A DNA stretch of 14,051 nt from Xanthobacteraceae bacterium. GTDB lineage: Bacteria; Pseudomonadota; Alphaproteobacteria; Rhizobiales; Xanthobacteraceae. The stretch spans positions 1 to 14,051 of the forward strand of contig JASHXZ010000348.1 of the NCBI GenBank assembly GCA_030043285.1, given 5' to 3'. Position numbers and translations under genes: made by a program. This document shows, in pieces, positions 7,752-14,051 of the stretch; position 1 is the first letter of the stretch; the number at the start of each line of letters is the position of its first letter. The notes below the pieces were generated by a model. That model was given only the letters and a program-made list of their open reading frames with translations. It was not told where the DNA came from and made no database searches.

Positions 7752-9655
7752 GGCAGCTTGTCCGCTGCGGCCGTTGGGGCAAAAGTCTCCATGAGCGCGC
7801 CGGCCAATCTTGAAACCAACCACGCCCCGCGCCCGAGCAATCCCTCCGGCAGATACCGAAAGACGATGACCAGGATGGCGCCTTCGGCGAGCGTCTTGTA
7901 GAGCGCCAGTGGCTGAAACAATGTCGGCAGCAGCGTGATCAGCGCCGCGCCAATCAGGCCGCCGATGAGCGTGCCATCGCCGCCAAGGATCAGCATCGCG
8001 ATCAGTTCGAACGACCGCGGGGTCGCGACCATCTCGGGCGAAAGAAAATGAAAATCGAAGGCATAGAGGCTGCCTGACAGCGAACCGAGCACCGCCGCAA
8101 TGGCGAAGGCGGCCATCTTATGCGCGGGCACGTTGATGCCGAGCGCCGCAGCCGCGGTCTGGTCCGTGCGGATCGCCTGCAGCGCGCGGCCGAAGCTCGA
8201 GCGCATGCCACCAAGCAGCACGAGCACGATGACGACGATCAAAGCGAGCGTGAAGAAATACATCGCCGTCGGACTGGCGAGCACCAGCGGGCCGATCGCG
8301 AACGAGGGGATACCGACCAAGCCGGACGGACCGCCGGTCAGATCGGTCAGGCCGACAGTGAGCGAATCGACCAGCAGGCCGAACGCCAGCGTGGCGAGCG
8401 CCAGATAGGCGCCGCGCAGCCGCATGGTCACCAGCGAGAGCACGAGCGCACAGGCGAGCGATAGAGCGATTCCCGCAGACGTTGCTGCCAACGGAGGCAC
8501 GCCGTAAGTCGTCGCCAGGATCGCGGACGTATAGCCGCCGATTGCCATGAACGCCGCCTGGCCCAGGCTGACCTGGCCGGCATAGCCCATGAGGACGTCG
8601 AGCCCGAGCACGCTGATGAAGAGGATCAGGGTGATGACCAGCGAACTCATCAGTCCGCCGTCGTTGATCACCCAGGGAATGGCCGCGAGAGCGATCACCA
8701 ACGCGATCCCGGCCAGCGCCGGCCCGTGCCCACGGAAATCCACGATAGCGCGGTGCACCCGCACGTCTTCGCGCACGTCGTGGCGCCGGGCACGCCGCGG
8801 CGCGAACAGCCCCTGCGGACGCCACAGCAGCGTGATGATCAGTAGCCCGAGCGCAACGCCATCGGCGAACAGCGAAGACACATAGCCGGCGGCAAGCTGC
8901 TCGGTCACGCCGAGAAAAAGCCCGCCCGCAACAGGTCCGATAAACGAGCTGGTGCCGCCGACCACCACGGCAATGAAGCCGGCATTGGTAAAGAAGCTGC
9001 CGGTGTCGAACTGGAACGACATCAGCGGCGCCACCGCGATGCCGCCGAGTGCGGCAATCATGGCGGAGATTCCGTAGCTCATCAGCGTCATGCGCGGCAC
9101 GTCGATGCCCATGATCTGCGCCGCCATGGGGTTTTCGGCGCACGCGGCGAGCGCCTTGCCGAGCGCGGTTCGGCCCATCACGAACCACGTGGCGAGAATG
9201 ACAATTGCAGAGATGCCGGCGATCCACAGTCCCTGCGTCGGGACGAGCACGCCGAAAATATCGAGCGGCCGCTCGCCGGAAAAAGTCGGGGTTGCGTAGG
9301 GCTGACTGCCCCACAGCACCAACGTCAGTCCTTCAATGAAGGTGAGCAGGCCTGCGGTGAGCATCAGCATGCTGCTGTTCGGCAGATAGGCCAGGCCCGG
9401 CACGAAGGTGGTGCGCGCTATCACGAGTCCAAAGACTGTCGTGCCAGCGACCGCCGCCAGGATGGCGAGCGGCATCGGCCAGTTGAAGGTGACCTGGAAG
9501 GTGTAGCCGAGCAGCGCGCCAAAGATGCAGAAGGCGCCCTGCGCCAGATTGATGATCCCGGTGACGCGGTAGATCAGCGACAGGCCGAGCGCGATCAAGG
9601 CGAACACGCAGCCCTGCACGATGCCGCCGATGATGATCTGAACCGCCTGATCCAC
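7748..9655 (-). CDS. livHM: Fused HAAT ABC transporter permease LivH-LivM
   Basis: Both inner-membrane channel subunits of the Liv-type importer in one chain of 635 residues. Residues 1-285 are LivH-like (ALGLSLIYRVTGIINLAQG near the N-terminus; ATPase-docking loop LGKALAACAENPMAAQIMG near 165-183). An Arg-rich linker APRRARRHDVRED covers about 285-300. Residues 310-610 are LivM-like (LMGYAGQVSLGQAAFMAIGG near 355-374; docking loop SFGRALQAIRTDQTAAAALG near 487-506). No stop or frameshift separates the halves. I start at the GTG at 9655, where LivH homology begins (VDQAVQIIIGG); another GTG at 9733 would add 26 non-hydrophobic residues. Neither has a strong ribosome-binding site. It is first in the livHM-livG-livF operon. 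Confidence 0.9.
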   Translation of the reverse strand: MDQAVQIIIGGIVQGCVFALIALGLSLIYRVTGIINLAQGAFCIFGALLGYTFQVTFNWPMPLAILAAVAGTTVFGLVIARTTFVPGLAYLPNSSMLMLTAGLLTFIEGLTLVLWGSQPYATPTFSGERPLDIFGVLVPTQGLWIAGISAIVILATWFVMGRTALGKALAACAENPMAAQIMGIDVPRMTLMSYGISAMIAALGGIAVAPLMSFQFDTGSFFTNAGFIAVVVGGTSSFIGPVAGGLFLGVTEQLAAGYVSSLFADGVALGLLIITLLWRPQGLFAPRRARRHDVREDVRVHRAIVDFRGHGPALAGIALVIALAAIPWVINDGGLMSSLVITLILFISVLGLDVLMGYAGQVSLGQAAFMAIGGYTSAILATTYGVPPLAATSAGIALSLACALVLSLVTMRLRGAYLALATLAFGLLVDSLTVGLTDLTGGPSGLVGIPSFAIGPLVLASPTAMYFFTLALIVVIVLVLLGGMRSSFGRALQAIRTDQTAAAALGINVPAHKMAAFAIAAVLGSLSGSLYAFDFHFLSPEMVATPRSFELIAMLILGGDGTLIGGLIGAALITLLPTLFQPLALYKTLAEGAILVIVFRYLPEGLLGRGAWLVSRLAGALMETFAPTAAADKLP

Positions 9656-9867
9656 GCTGCTGCGCCGTTCGTTTTCAGTATCGGGACTTGCCCGGATAAC
9701 GTTGCTTCGGCTCGCTTGGCAGCGCAATCCCACGTAATGGCCATCTTGTCACGGCCACTGTCTGCAGGCGAACGCTGTCCGGCACGGCGGCAGAGTGCCA
9801 CGCCCACCATCGTTGCTGGGCCGAGCGGCCGCCTCTAGTCTGGCGGGTCGAGAAAGGCTGAGCCGAA

Positions 9868-9890
9868 CCGCCGTCGAAATCGACAGGCGG
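9868..9890 (+). promoter_or_regulatory. Leader hairpin upstream of the second binding-protein gene
   Basis: CCGCC-GTCGA-AA-TCGAC-A-GGCGG forms a ten-pair stem with one bulged A, ending 27 nt before the start codon. Its 3' arm overlaps a second possible stem, GCGGC (9887-9891) with GCCGC (9898-9902), which sits just before the GAGGAG ribosome-binding site at 9905. The two stems cannot form together. It could be a translational switch or a DNA operator; the sequence does not say which. Confidence 0.4.
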
Positions 9891-9904
9891 CGCGACAGCC
9901 GCGC

Positions 9905-9910
9905 GAGGAG
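9905..9910 (+). promoter_or_regulatory. Ribosome-binding site deciding the start of the second binding protein
   Basis: GAGGAG with a 7-nt spacer to the ATG at 9918. It rules out the longer open frame that begins at 9795. Confidence 0.75.
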
Positions 9911-9917
9911 CTTACCG

Positions 9918-11108
9918 ATGAAGACTAAAGCCTTGTTGCCGTGCGTGCTGGCCGTCGTACCCCTTGCGCTGGGGATGATCGGATCGGCGCCGGCTCGCGC
10001 CGCCGAGCCCTACCAGATCAATGTGGTAGTGCCGTTGACCGGCTCCGGCGCATTTCTGGGCCAAGGCGAAAAACAGGCGCTCGAACTGGCGCAAAAGTCC
10101 GTCAACGATGCAGGCGGGATCAAGGGTCGGCCGCTGCAATTCATTTTCCAGGACGACCAATCGAATCCGCAGGTCGGCGTGCAGCTCGCGAGCGGCATCG
10201 TGGCAAAGAAGCCGGCGGTGATCCTGGGCTCTTCACTGGTCGCGGTCTGTCGGGCGATCGCTCCGCTGATGAAGAACGGCGGTCCGGTCCATTACTGCTT
10301 TTCACCAGGTCTGCATCCGCCGCCAGGGAGCTATTCATTTACCGCCAGCGTGTCGACCTATGACCTCGCTGATTTGGCCATCCGTTATTTTCGGCAGAAG
10401 GGTTGGACTCGCCTCGCCTTCCTGTTCAGCGCCGACGCCACCGGTCAGGATGCCGAGAACGGCTTCGACAAGATTTTGGCGATGCCGGAAAATAAGGACA
10501 TGAAAGTTGTCGCCAAGACGCACTTCAACATCACCGATGTGAGCGTCGCGGCACAAATCGAGAGCATCAAGGCGGCGCAGCCGCAGGCGTTTGTCGCCTG
10601 GAGTACCGGCACGCCGATTGCCACCGTCTTCCGCGGCATGATTCAAGCCAACTTGAACGTGCCGATGGCGACGACCGACGGCAACATGACGTACGAGCAG
10701 ATGAAGAGCTACGCTTCGTTTCTGCCCGAGCAGCTCTACATTCCGGCCGGCCAGTACGTCATCCGCGATCCCTCGCTGGTGCCGCCGGCGGTCGCCAAGG
10801 AGCAAGTCGAATTTAATAGCGTTTATGACGGCGCCAAGCTCAAGCCCGACGAACCGTCGGAGCTTGCCTGGCAACCGGCGATGGTCGTCATCCACGCCTT
10901 GCAGACCCTTGGGCCGGATGCCAGCGCCGAGCAAATCCGCAATTTCATCGCCAATCTGGAAAATTACCCGAGCATCGACGGCATGTTGAATTTCAAAACG
11001 GTGCCGCAGCGCGGGCTCTCGGTCGACAACGCCGTCATGACGCTGTGGAGCAAGCAAAACCGGGTCTGGCAGGTGGTGAGCAAGCCCGGCGGTGCGCCGC
11101 TGCCTTGA
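9918..11108 (+). CDS. Branched-chain amino acid-type (HAAT) ABC transporter substrate-binding protein, paralogue 2
   Basis: Periplasmic binding protein of the LivJ fold, 396 residues. The signal peptide (MKTK, hydrophobic core 6-22) is cut at ARA|AE near residue 28. The pocket-forming start YQINVVVPLTGSGAFLGQGE parallels paralogue 1. The two proteins also share DDQS-PQV-VQL, KPAV--GSSLVA-C, APLM, YC-SPG-HP-P-SY, DVSVAAQ and a C-terminal SxPGGAPL, plus both cysteines (C111, C127 here). They are clearly duplicates but have diverged along their whole length. The gene is divergent from livHM, so it probably feeds the same membrane complex. Two similar receptors suggest two ligands or two affinities. 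It converges on the NCS2-like permease gene across 91 bp. Confidence 0.9.
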   Translation: MKTKALLPCVLAVVPLALGMIGSAPARAAEPYQINVVVPLTGSGAFLGQGEKQALELAQKSVNDAGGIKGRPLQFIFQDDQSNPQVGVQLASGIVAKKPAVILGSSLVAVCRAIAPLMKNGGPVHYCFSPGLHPPPGSYSFTASVSTYDLADLAIRYFRQKGWTRLAFLFSADATGQDAENGFDKILAMPENKDMKVVAKTHFNITDVSVAAQIESIKAAQPQAFVAWSTGTPIATVFRGMIQANLNVPMATTDGNMTYEQMKSYASFLPEQLYIPAGQYVIRDPSLVPPAVAKEQVEFNSVYDGAKLKPDEPSELAWQPAMVVIHALQTLGPDASAEQIRNFIANLENYPSIDGMLNFKTVPQRGLSVDNAVMTLWSKQNRVWQVVSKPGGAPLP

Positions 11109-11199
11109 TGGCCGGCGCAGTGGGGACGTGTCGGCTTAAGCCGGCGGCGGACGCAACCACTAACCGCCGAGTCGGCTCGCCTCCTTCAGCCGTAGCGAC

Positions 11200-12798
11200 C
11201 TACTCCGCTGGAGTCGCCGCCGCCAGCACCTCACGATGGCCTGTGAGCGCCGGCGCCAGGGCCGGGTAGCGGCTGAGCGCGAACAAGAATACCGCGACGA
11301 TCAGATAGGCGACTGCTACCGTCGGCGTCACCGCGATGCCGACCGCCTGCCCGTGCATGAAGCCAAAGAAAGTGAGCACTGCGCCGGCGAGCGCAAAGGC
11401 GGCGGCATTGACGAACTTCTTGTCGATCACATTGGCGCCTACGGCGGCAAGCACCAAACCGGTGAGAATAGCGCCACCGCCCATGATCTGCAGCCCCGGA
11501 TAGAGCACGCCGACATTGGCGAGGTTGTCGAAGCCGAGTTTCGCAGCATCGGTCCCGGCAACCTGCAGCGCACCGTCCATCAGCGTCTTGGCCCAGGCCG
11601 CCACGTGCGGCGCCAGCGCCAGCACGATCGCCGGCGCGTGAAGCTTCGGCGTCGTCTGGAAGGCCTGCGCGCCGATCAGCATGCCGATGTAGAGCAGGAT
11701 TGGCGAGATGGCGACGACCGGCACGACCGCCAGCAGGAGTGCGATCACACCGAACCACGACAGCACGATCACCATGAGGCCGGTGGCGGCTGAATAACCG
11801 ATGCGGCCGCCCATCCCCTTCCAACCGGGATGGCCGATGTAAACCGCGTTGATGTAGGGATTGCCCATCAGGCAACCGATCAGGCTGACGATGCCATCGG
11901 CCGTCAGCACGCGCGTGGTCGGGTAGGGATCGCCGGCCGCTTCCGCGCTCTCGACGTTGTCCATGGCCTCGACCAGATCGTAGATGCCGAACGGCACCGC
12001 GGTGACGAGGATGATGCCGAGATATTTGAAGCCCGCGAACACGTGACCGAAGGCCGGAAGCGGCACATTGAAGCCGAAATTAGAAAAGGCATCGACCACG
12101 CCCTTGCTGGTCAGTCCGCCGTAGCCGAGCCCGAGCAGGTTCGAACCCCAAGCGATGAGCATGCCGACGGCAATGGCGACGAGCCCGGCGGGAACGCCGA
12201 ACGGATATTTGAAGCCGCCGAGCCAGTTCACCATGATAATGGCGAGACAAGTGAACCCGATCACCGGAGTCATGAAGATTTGCAGCGCCGGCGTCATGGA
12301 GATGAAGGTGATCGATACTCCGGCGAGGGTGCCGAGCAGCGCAGCGCGCGGAGTGATCTTCCGGATAATCGGAGCGATGAAGCCGCCAATCATCAGGATG
12401 AAGCTCTGGAAGAACACCCAAACGAGCCCGGCTTCCCAGGCCTGGATGGGGTCGTTGGTGGCGAGCTTGATGGGCAGCATGACGACCAGCGTGACGATGA
12501 ACATGTGCGGCACGCTGATGCCCGACGGCAACGCGCAGACGTCGTCGCGACCGGTCCGCTTCGCCAGCCGATAGGCGAGATAGGCGTAGTACATGGTCGA
12601 CAGGAACATCATCAGGCCCATCGCCGGCAGGATGCGGCCGAACACGATGGCGTCAGGCATTTTCAGCACGAAGCGCAATAGAATGGTCAGCGTCAGCATG
12701 TTGACCAAAATATTGGTGCCAAAGCCGAAGAACGCATTCCAGTCGCCGGGCGACCACAAACGCGGCCGAAAATCTGCCTTGGCTGTCATGGTGGTCAT
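11200..12798 (-). CDS. AzgA/NCS2-like permease, candidate importer of a ureide- or nucleobase-like compound
   Basis: Inner-membrane secondary transporter of 532 residues with about 12-14 hydrophobic segments. The segment FGIYDLVEAMDNVESAEAAG, then ADGIVSLIGCLMGNPYIN, then a YIGHPGWKGMGGRIGYSAATG-type loop, has the spacing of the AzgA (hypoxanthine/guanine) branch of NCS2, where DxxGT, ADA and GGRTG blocks occur. The exact residues differ, so the usual purine substrate should not be assumed. The ATG at 12798 has GGGAG at 12805-12809, which favours it over the longer open frame to 12915. It lies 34 bp behind the BiuH-like hydrolase gene and is almost certainly co-transcribed with it, so biuret, triuret or a cyanurate-related solute is a reasonable substrate guess. 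Confidence 0.8.
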   Translation of the reverse strand: MTTMTAKADFRPRLWSPGDWNAFFGFGTNILVNMLTLTILLRFVLKMPDAIVFGRILPAMGLMMFLSTMYYAYLAYRLAKRTGRDDVCALPSGISVPHMFIVTLVVMLPIKLATNDPIQAWEAGLVWVFFQSFILMIGGFIAPIIRKITPRAALLGTLAGVSITFISMTPALQIFMTPVIGFTCLAIIMVNWLGGFKYPFGVPAGLVAIAVGMLIAWGSNLLGLGYGGLTSKGVVDAFSNFGFNVPLPAFGHVFAGFKYLGIILVTAVPFGIYDLVEAMDNVESAEAAGDPYPTTRVLTADGIVSLIGCLMGNPYINAVYIGHPGWKGMGGRIGYSAATGLMVIVLSWFGVIALLLAVVPVVAISPILLYIGMLIGAQAFQTTPKLHAPAIVLALAPHVAAWAKTLMDGALQVAGTDAAKLGFDNLANVGVLYPGLQIMGGGAILTGLVLAAVGANVIDKKFVNAAAFALAGAVLTFFGFMHGQAVGIAVTPTVAVAYLIVAVFLFALSRYPALAPALTGHREVLAAATPAE

Positions 12799-12804
12799 CG
12801 CAGG

Positions 12805-12809
12805 CTCCC
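12805..12809 (-). promoter_or_regulatory. Ribosome-binding site of the permease gene
   Basis: GGGAG on the minus strand, 6 nt before the ATG at 12798. It selects this start over upstream codons that lie inside the hydrolase gene. Confidence 0.65.
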
Positions 12810-12832
12810 GTTCTGCTGCTCGCGGCCGTTCA

Positions 12833-13537
12833 TCAAATTGCGACCCGCTTGGTGCCGCGCCTGGACAAGACCGCGAGCGCGTCAACCAGCGGAGGCGACG
12901 GCGCGACTGAACCAAAAATGCCGCCCTGCGCCTTGATCATGGCCAAGCCCGCTTCGTGGAATTTCGGAAAATAGGAAGCGCAGCAATCGGCCAGCACGAT
13001 GCAGCGGAAGCCCCGGTCGTTGGCCTCGCGCACCGTCGTGTTGACGCACACTTCGGTCGTGACGCCGCAAACGAACAATGTGTCGATGCCGCGGTTGCGC
13101 AGCATGAGTTCCAGATCGGTCTGGTAGAACGCGCCCTTGCCGGGCTTGTCGATCACTGGTTCGTCGCGCAGCGGATAAAGTTCGGGAACGATGTCGTGGC
13201 CCGGTTCGCCGCGAATGAGAATGCGGCCCATTGGTCCAGGCGCGCCGATGCGGTTTCTGGGATCGCCGCGGTGAAGTTTGAGCGGCGGCGCGTCGGACAG
13301 ATCGGGCCGATGGCCTTCGCGCGTATGGATGACCAGCATGCCGAGTTCGCGCGCGGTGCCGAGCATCGCCTGGCACGGCGCCACCGCGCCGCGCAGGCGT
13401 GTAACGTCATTGCCCAGCGCTTCGCCAAAGCCGCCGGCTTCGAGGAAGTCGCGCTGCATGTCGATGATCAACAACGCCGCGTTGTCGGTATCGACGATTA
13501 GCGACGCCGGTTCAGCCTCGATCTTGACGCGCGGCAC
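12833..13537 (-). CDS. biuH: Cysteine hydrolase of the isochorismatase-like superfamily, probable biuret (or triuret) hydrolase
   Basis: Probably deamidates biuret to allophanate plus ammonia in the cytoplasm. The catalytic triad is D26 (IIDMQRDF), K131 (DKPGKGAF) and C164 (TTEVCVNTT). As I recall R. leguminosarum BiuH (D36, K142, C175, plus F41, K145, Q215), all six positions are conserved at matching spacing: F31, K134 and Q204 here. The signature HTREGHRPDL and the run GRILIRGEPGHDIVPELYP are BiuH/TrtA-like; RutB ureidoacrylate hydrolase lacks the second lysine of KPGKG. The 234-residue length fits. The GTG at 13537 has GGGAGAG at 13543-13549, so the longer frame to 13663 is unlikely. It sits behind a candidate sigma-54 promoter. 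Triuret hydrolase or a related amidase is the main alternative. Confidence 0.82.
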   Translation of the reverse strand: MPRVKIEAEPASLIVDTDNAALLIIDMQRDFLEAGGFGEALGNDVTRLRGAVAPCQAMLGTARELGMLVIHTREGHRPDLSDAPPLKLHRGDPRNRIGAPGPMGRILIRGEPGHDIVPELYPLRDEPVIDKPGKGAFYQTDLELMLRNRGIDTLFVCGVTTEVCVNTTVREANDRGFRCIVLADCCASYFPKFHEAGLAMIKAQGGIFGSVAPSPPLVDALAVLSRRGTKRVAI

Positions 13538-13542
13538 GCCCG

Positions 13543-13549
13543 CTCTCCC
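13543..13549 (-). promoter_or_regulatory. Ribosome-binding site deciding the GTG start of the biuH-like gene
   Basis: GGGAGAG on the minus strand, 5 nt before the GTG at 13537. It makes this the best start despite the non-ATG codon. Confidence 0.65.
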
Positions 13550-13571
13550 GCTCGATCTCTGCTGGTAGTGG

Positions 13572-13587
13572 TGCAAGATCGGGGCCA
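13572..13587 (-). promoter_or_regulatory. Candidate sigma-54 (-24/-12) promoter for the biuH-permease operon
   Basis: Minus strand reads TGGCCCC-GATC-TTGCA. The invariant GG (-24) and GC (-12) are present at exact spacing and the -12 box is perfect; the -24 box differs from TGGCACG at two positions. Transcription would begin near 13561, about 24 nt before the start codon, leaving room for the ribosome-binding site. Confidence 0.6.
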
Positions 13588-13597
13588 GCGGAAATTG

Positions 13598-13661
13598 GCC
13601 TTTCCTGCGGCATACGACGCACGAATGCCTGTTTATTGAGCTTCGGCTGCACAAGAAAGGC
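13598..13661. repeat. Nested dyad symmetries in the divergent control region
   Basis: GCCTTTCCTGCG (13598-13609) and CACAAGAAAGGC (13650-13661) are inverted copies matching at 10 of 12 positions. Between them GGCAT-N11-ATGCC (13609-13629) is a perfect interrupted palindrome with the T-N11-A spacing of LysR-type sites. The location, between two sigma-54 elements facing apart, is where an enhancer-binding protein or a specific regulator would bind. No exact TGC-N11-GCA NtrC site was found; the nearest forms are off by one or two bases in spacing. Confidence 0.4.
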
Positions 13662-13746
13662 ATGAGCGTCCAGTCGCCGACTGTATAAGCCGAGCTGGAA
13701 TCGCAGGAGAATAATGGCTTAAATCAAGGCGGCAGCGGGCTGTCGG

Positions 13747-13761
13747 TGGCACGCGGCTTGC
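13747..13761 (+). promoter_or_regulatory. Sigma-54 (RpoN) promoter for the atzG-like gene
   Basis: TGGCACG-CGGC-TTGC matches the -24/-12 consensus at every defined position, with GG at 13748-13749 and GC at 13760-13761. Initiation would fall near 13773, giving a leader of about 60 nt. RpoN promoters need an activator such as NtrC, so nitrogen control is the likeliest regulation. Confidence 0.75.
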
Positions 13762-13835
13762 GGGGAAGTGCCCTGTCATCTTGCCCCGGGATTTCTGCAG
13801 CAGTGAAACGTAGAGCAAAGCCAAAACCGAACGCC

Positions 13836-14051
13836 ATGCGCCTCAAGCCCGGCAGCAAGCGCGCGACGTCTGGTGCGCGCCACGCGCCGGCTGAGACGCC
13901 GAGCGACTTTCTTGATCTGCTGATTGCCGGGGGCACGCAGGCGCTGGGCCTGACGATCGATCCGGCCTGGCACAGCAGTATCAAGTTCAATCTCGGACTG
14001 GTCCTGCGACTTGCGGCGCTGTTCGACAGTTTTCCGCTTGCCGATGACGCC
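13836..14051 (+). CDS. DUF4089/AtzG-like small subunit, 3'-partial
   Basis: Seventy-two codons are present and the frame runs off the window. After a basic, Ala/Lys/Arg-rich tail of about 20 residues, the segment SDFLDLLIAGGTQALGLTID, then W, then FNLGLVLRLAALFDSFPLADDA, has the DUF4089 pattern: a helix ending ALGL, a central helix N-L---L-L-A, then FPL-D. AtzG, the small partner of 1-carboxybiuret hydrolase AtzE, belongs to this family, and such proteins usually precede an amidase gene. The ATG at 13836 marks the point where G/C third-position bias begins; an in-frame GTG at 13803 would add 11 residues (VKRRAKPKPNA). Neither has a clear ribosome-binding site. It is divergent from the BiuH-like gene. 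Confidence 0.7.
   Translation, partial: MRLKPGSKRATSGARHAPAETPSDFLDLLIAGGTQALGLTIDPAWHSSIKFNLGLVLRLAALFDSFPLADDA

Larger units (their letters stand above)
9656..9917. other. 262-bp divergent spacer between livHM and the second binding-protein gene
   Basis: Should contain divergent promoters for the permease/ATPase operon and for the second binding-protein gene. No convincing -35/-10 or sigma-54 element was found for either. The clearest structures are the paired hairpins immediately upstream of the plus-strand gene (9868-9902). Confidence 0.45.

Noticed and set aside
8118..9314. Long minus-strand reading frame inside livHM
   Set aside because: Arg-rich, low-complexity translation in a shifted frame of a clear permease.
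9824..9838. GCGGCCGC followed by CTCTAG, resembling a cloning-vector polylinker
   Set aside because: An isolated 8-bp site is expected by chance at this GC content, and the flanks look native.
11132..11143. CGGCTTAAGCCG palindrome as terminator of the second binding-protein gene
   Set aside because: It has no loop or U-tract and only six-base arms; it may be chance.
12833..13537. Isochorismatase of siderophore synthesis, or RutB of pyrimidine breakdown
   Set aside because: No siderophore genes are nearby. The KPGKGAF and HTREGHRPDL segments and spaced residues F31, K134 and Q204 fit BiuH/TrtA better than EntB or RutB.
13561..13578. Canonical NtrC site near TGCTGGTAGTGGTGCA
   Set aside because: Half-site spacing is one base short of TGC-N11-GCA and the left half is poor; it also overlaps the minus-strand -12 box.

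Overview
The window looks like a chromosomal segment of a GC-rich alphaproteobacterium, most likely Hyphomicrobiales close to Bradyrhizobium or Rhodopseudomonas. The basis is strong G/C third-position codon bias, a dense set of uptake transporters, a fused LivH-LivM permease, and an intergenic block (about 4740-4870) resembling repeats I recall from Bradyrhizobium-type genomes. No rRNA, tRNA, CRISPR array, transposase or phage gene is visible. The strain cannot be named from sequence alone.

Layout. (1) 2-2432, plus strand: a phosphonate/phosphite-type ABC importer in the order binding protein (5' end cut by the window), ATPase, permease, with no C-P lyase gene visible. (2) 2453-3313, minus: an unrecognised multi-pass membrane protein converging on the permease. 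(3) 3314-3772: gene-free. (4) 3773-4666, plus: a branched-chain aminotransferase (IlvE). (5) 4667-4940: a spacer holding a palindrome-centred candidate dispersed repeat. (6) 4941-11108: a branched-chain/hydrophobic amino-acid-type (HAAT) ABC transporter. A tight minus-strand operon, fused livHM then livG then livF, is flanked on both sides by plus-strand genes for two paralogous binding proteins. (7) 11200-12798 and 12833-13537, minus: an AzgA/NCS2-like permease preceded by a cysteine hydrolase that carries every residue I associate with biuret hydrolase BiuH. (8) 13538-13835: a divergent control region. (9) 13836-end, plus: the start of a DUF4089/AtzG-like small subunit cut by the window edge; its usual partner is an AtzE-type amidase, which would lie just outside.

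The most interesting part is the right end. The divergent spacer carries a near-perfect sigma-54 (RpoN) promoter facing the AtzG-like gene and a second, good -24/-12 element facing the hydrolase-permease pair. Between them lie dyad symmetries that could bind a regulator. Together these suggest a nitrogen-starvation-controlled locus that imports and degrades biuret-like or ureide/cyanurate-derived nitrogen compounds: the permease brings the substrate in, the cysteine hydrolase deamidates it to allophanate or a similar product, and an AtzE/AtzG amidase acts on related carboxylated intermediates. The hydrolase assignment rests on visible catalytic residues. The permease substrate and the pathway as a whole are inference.
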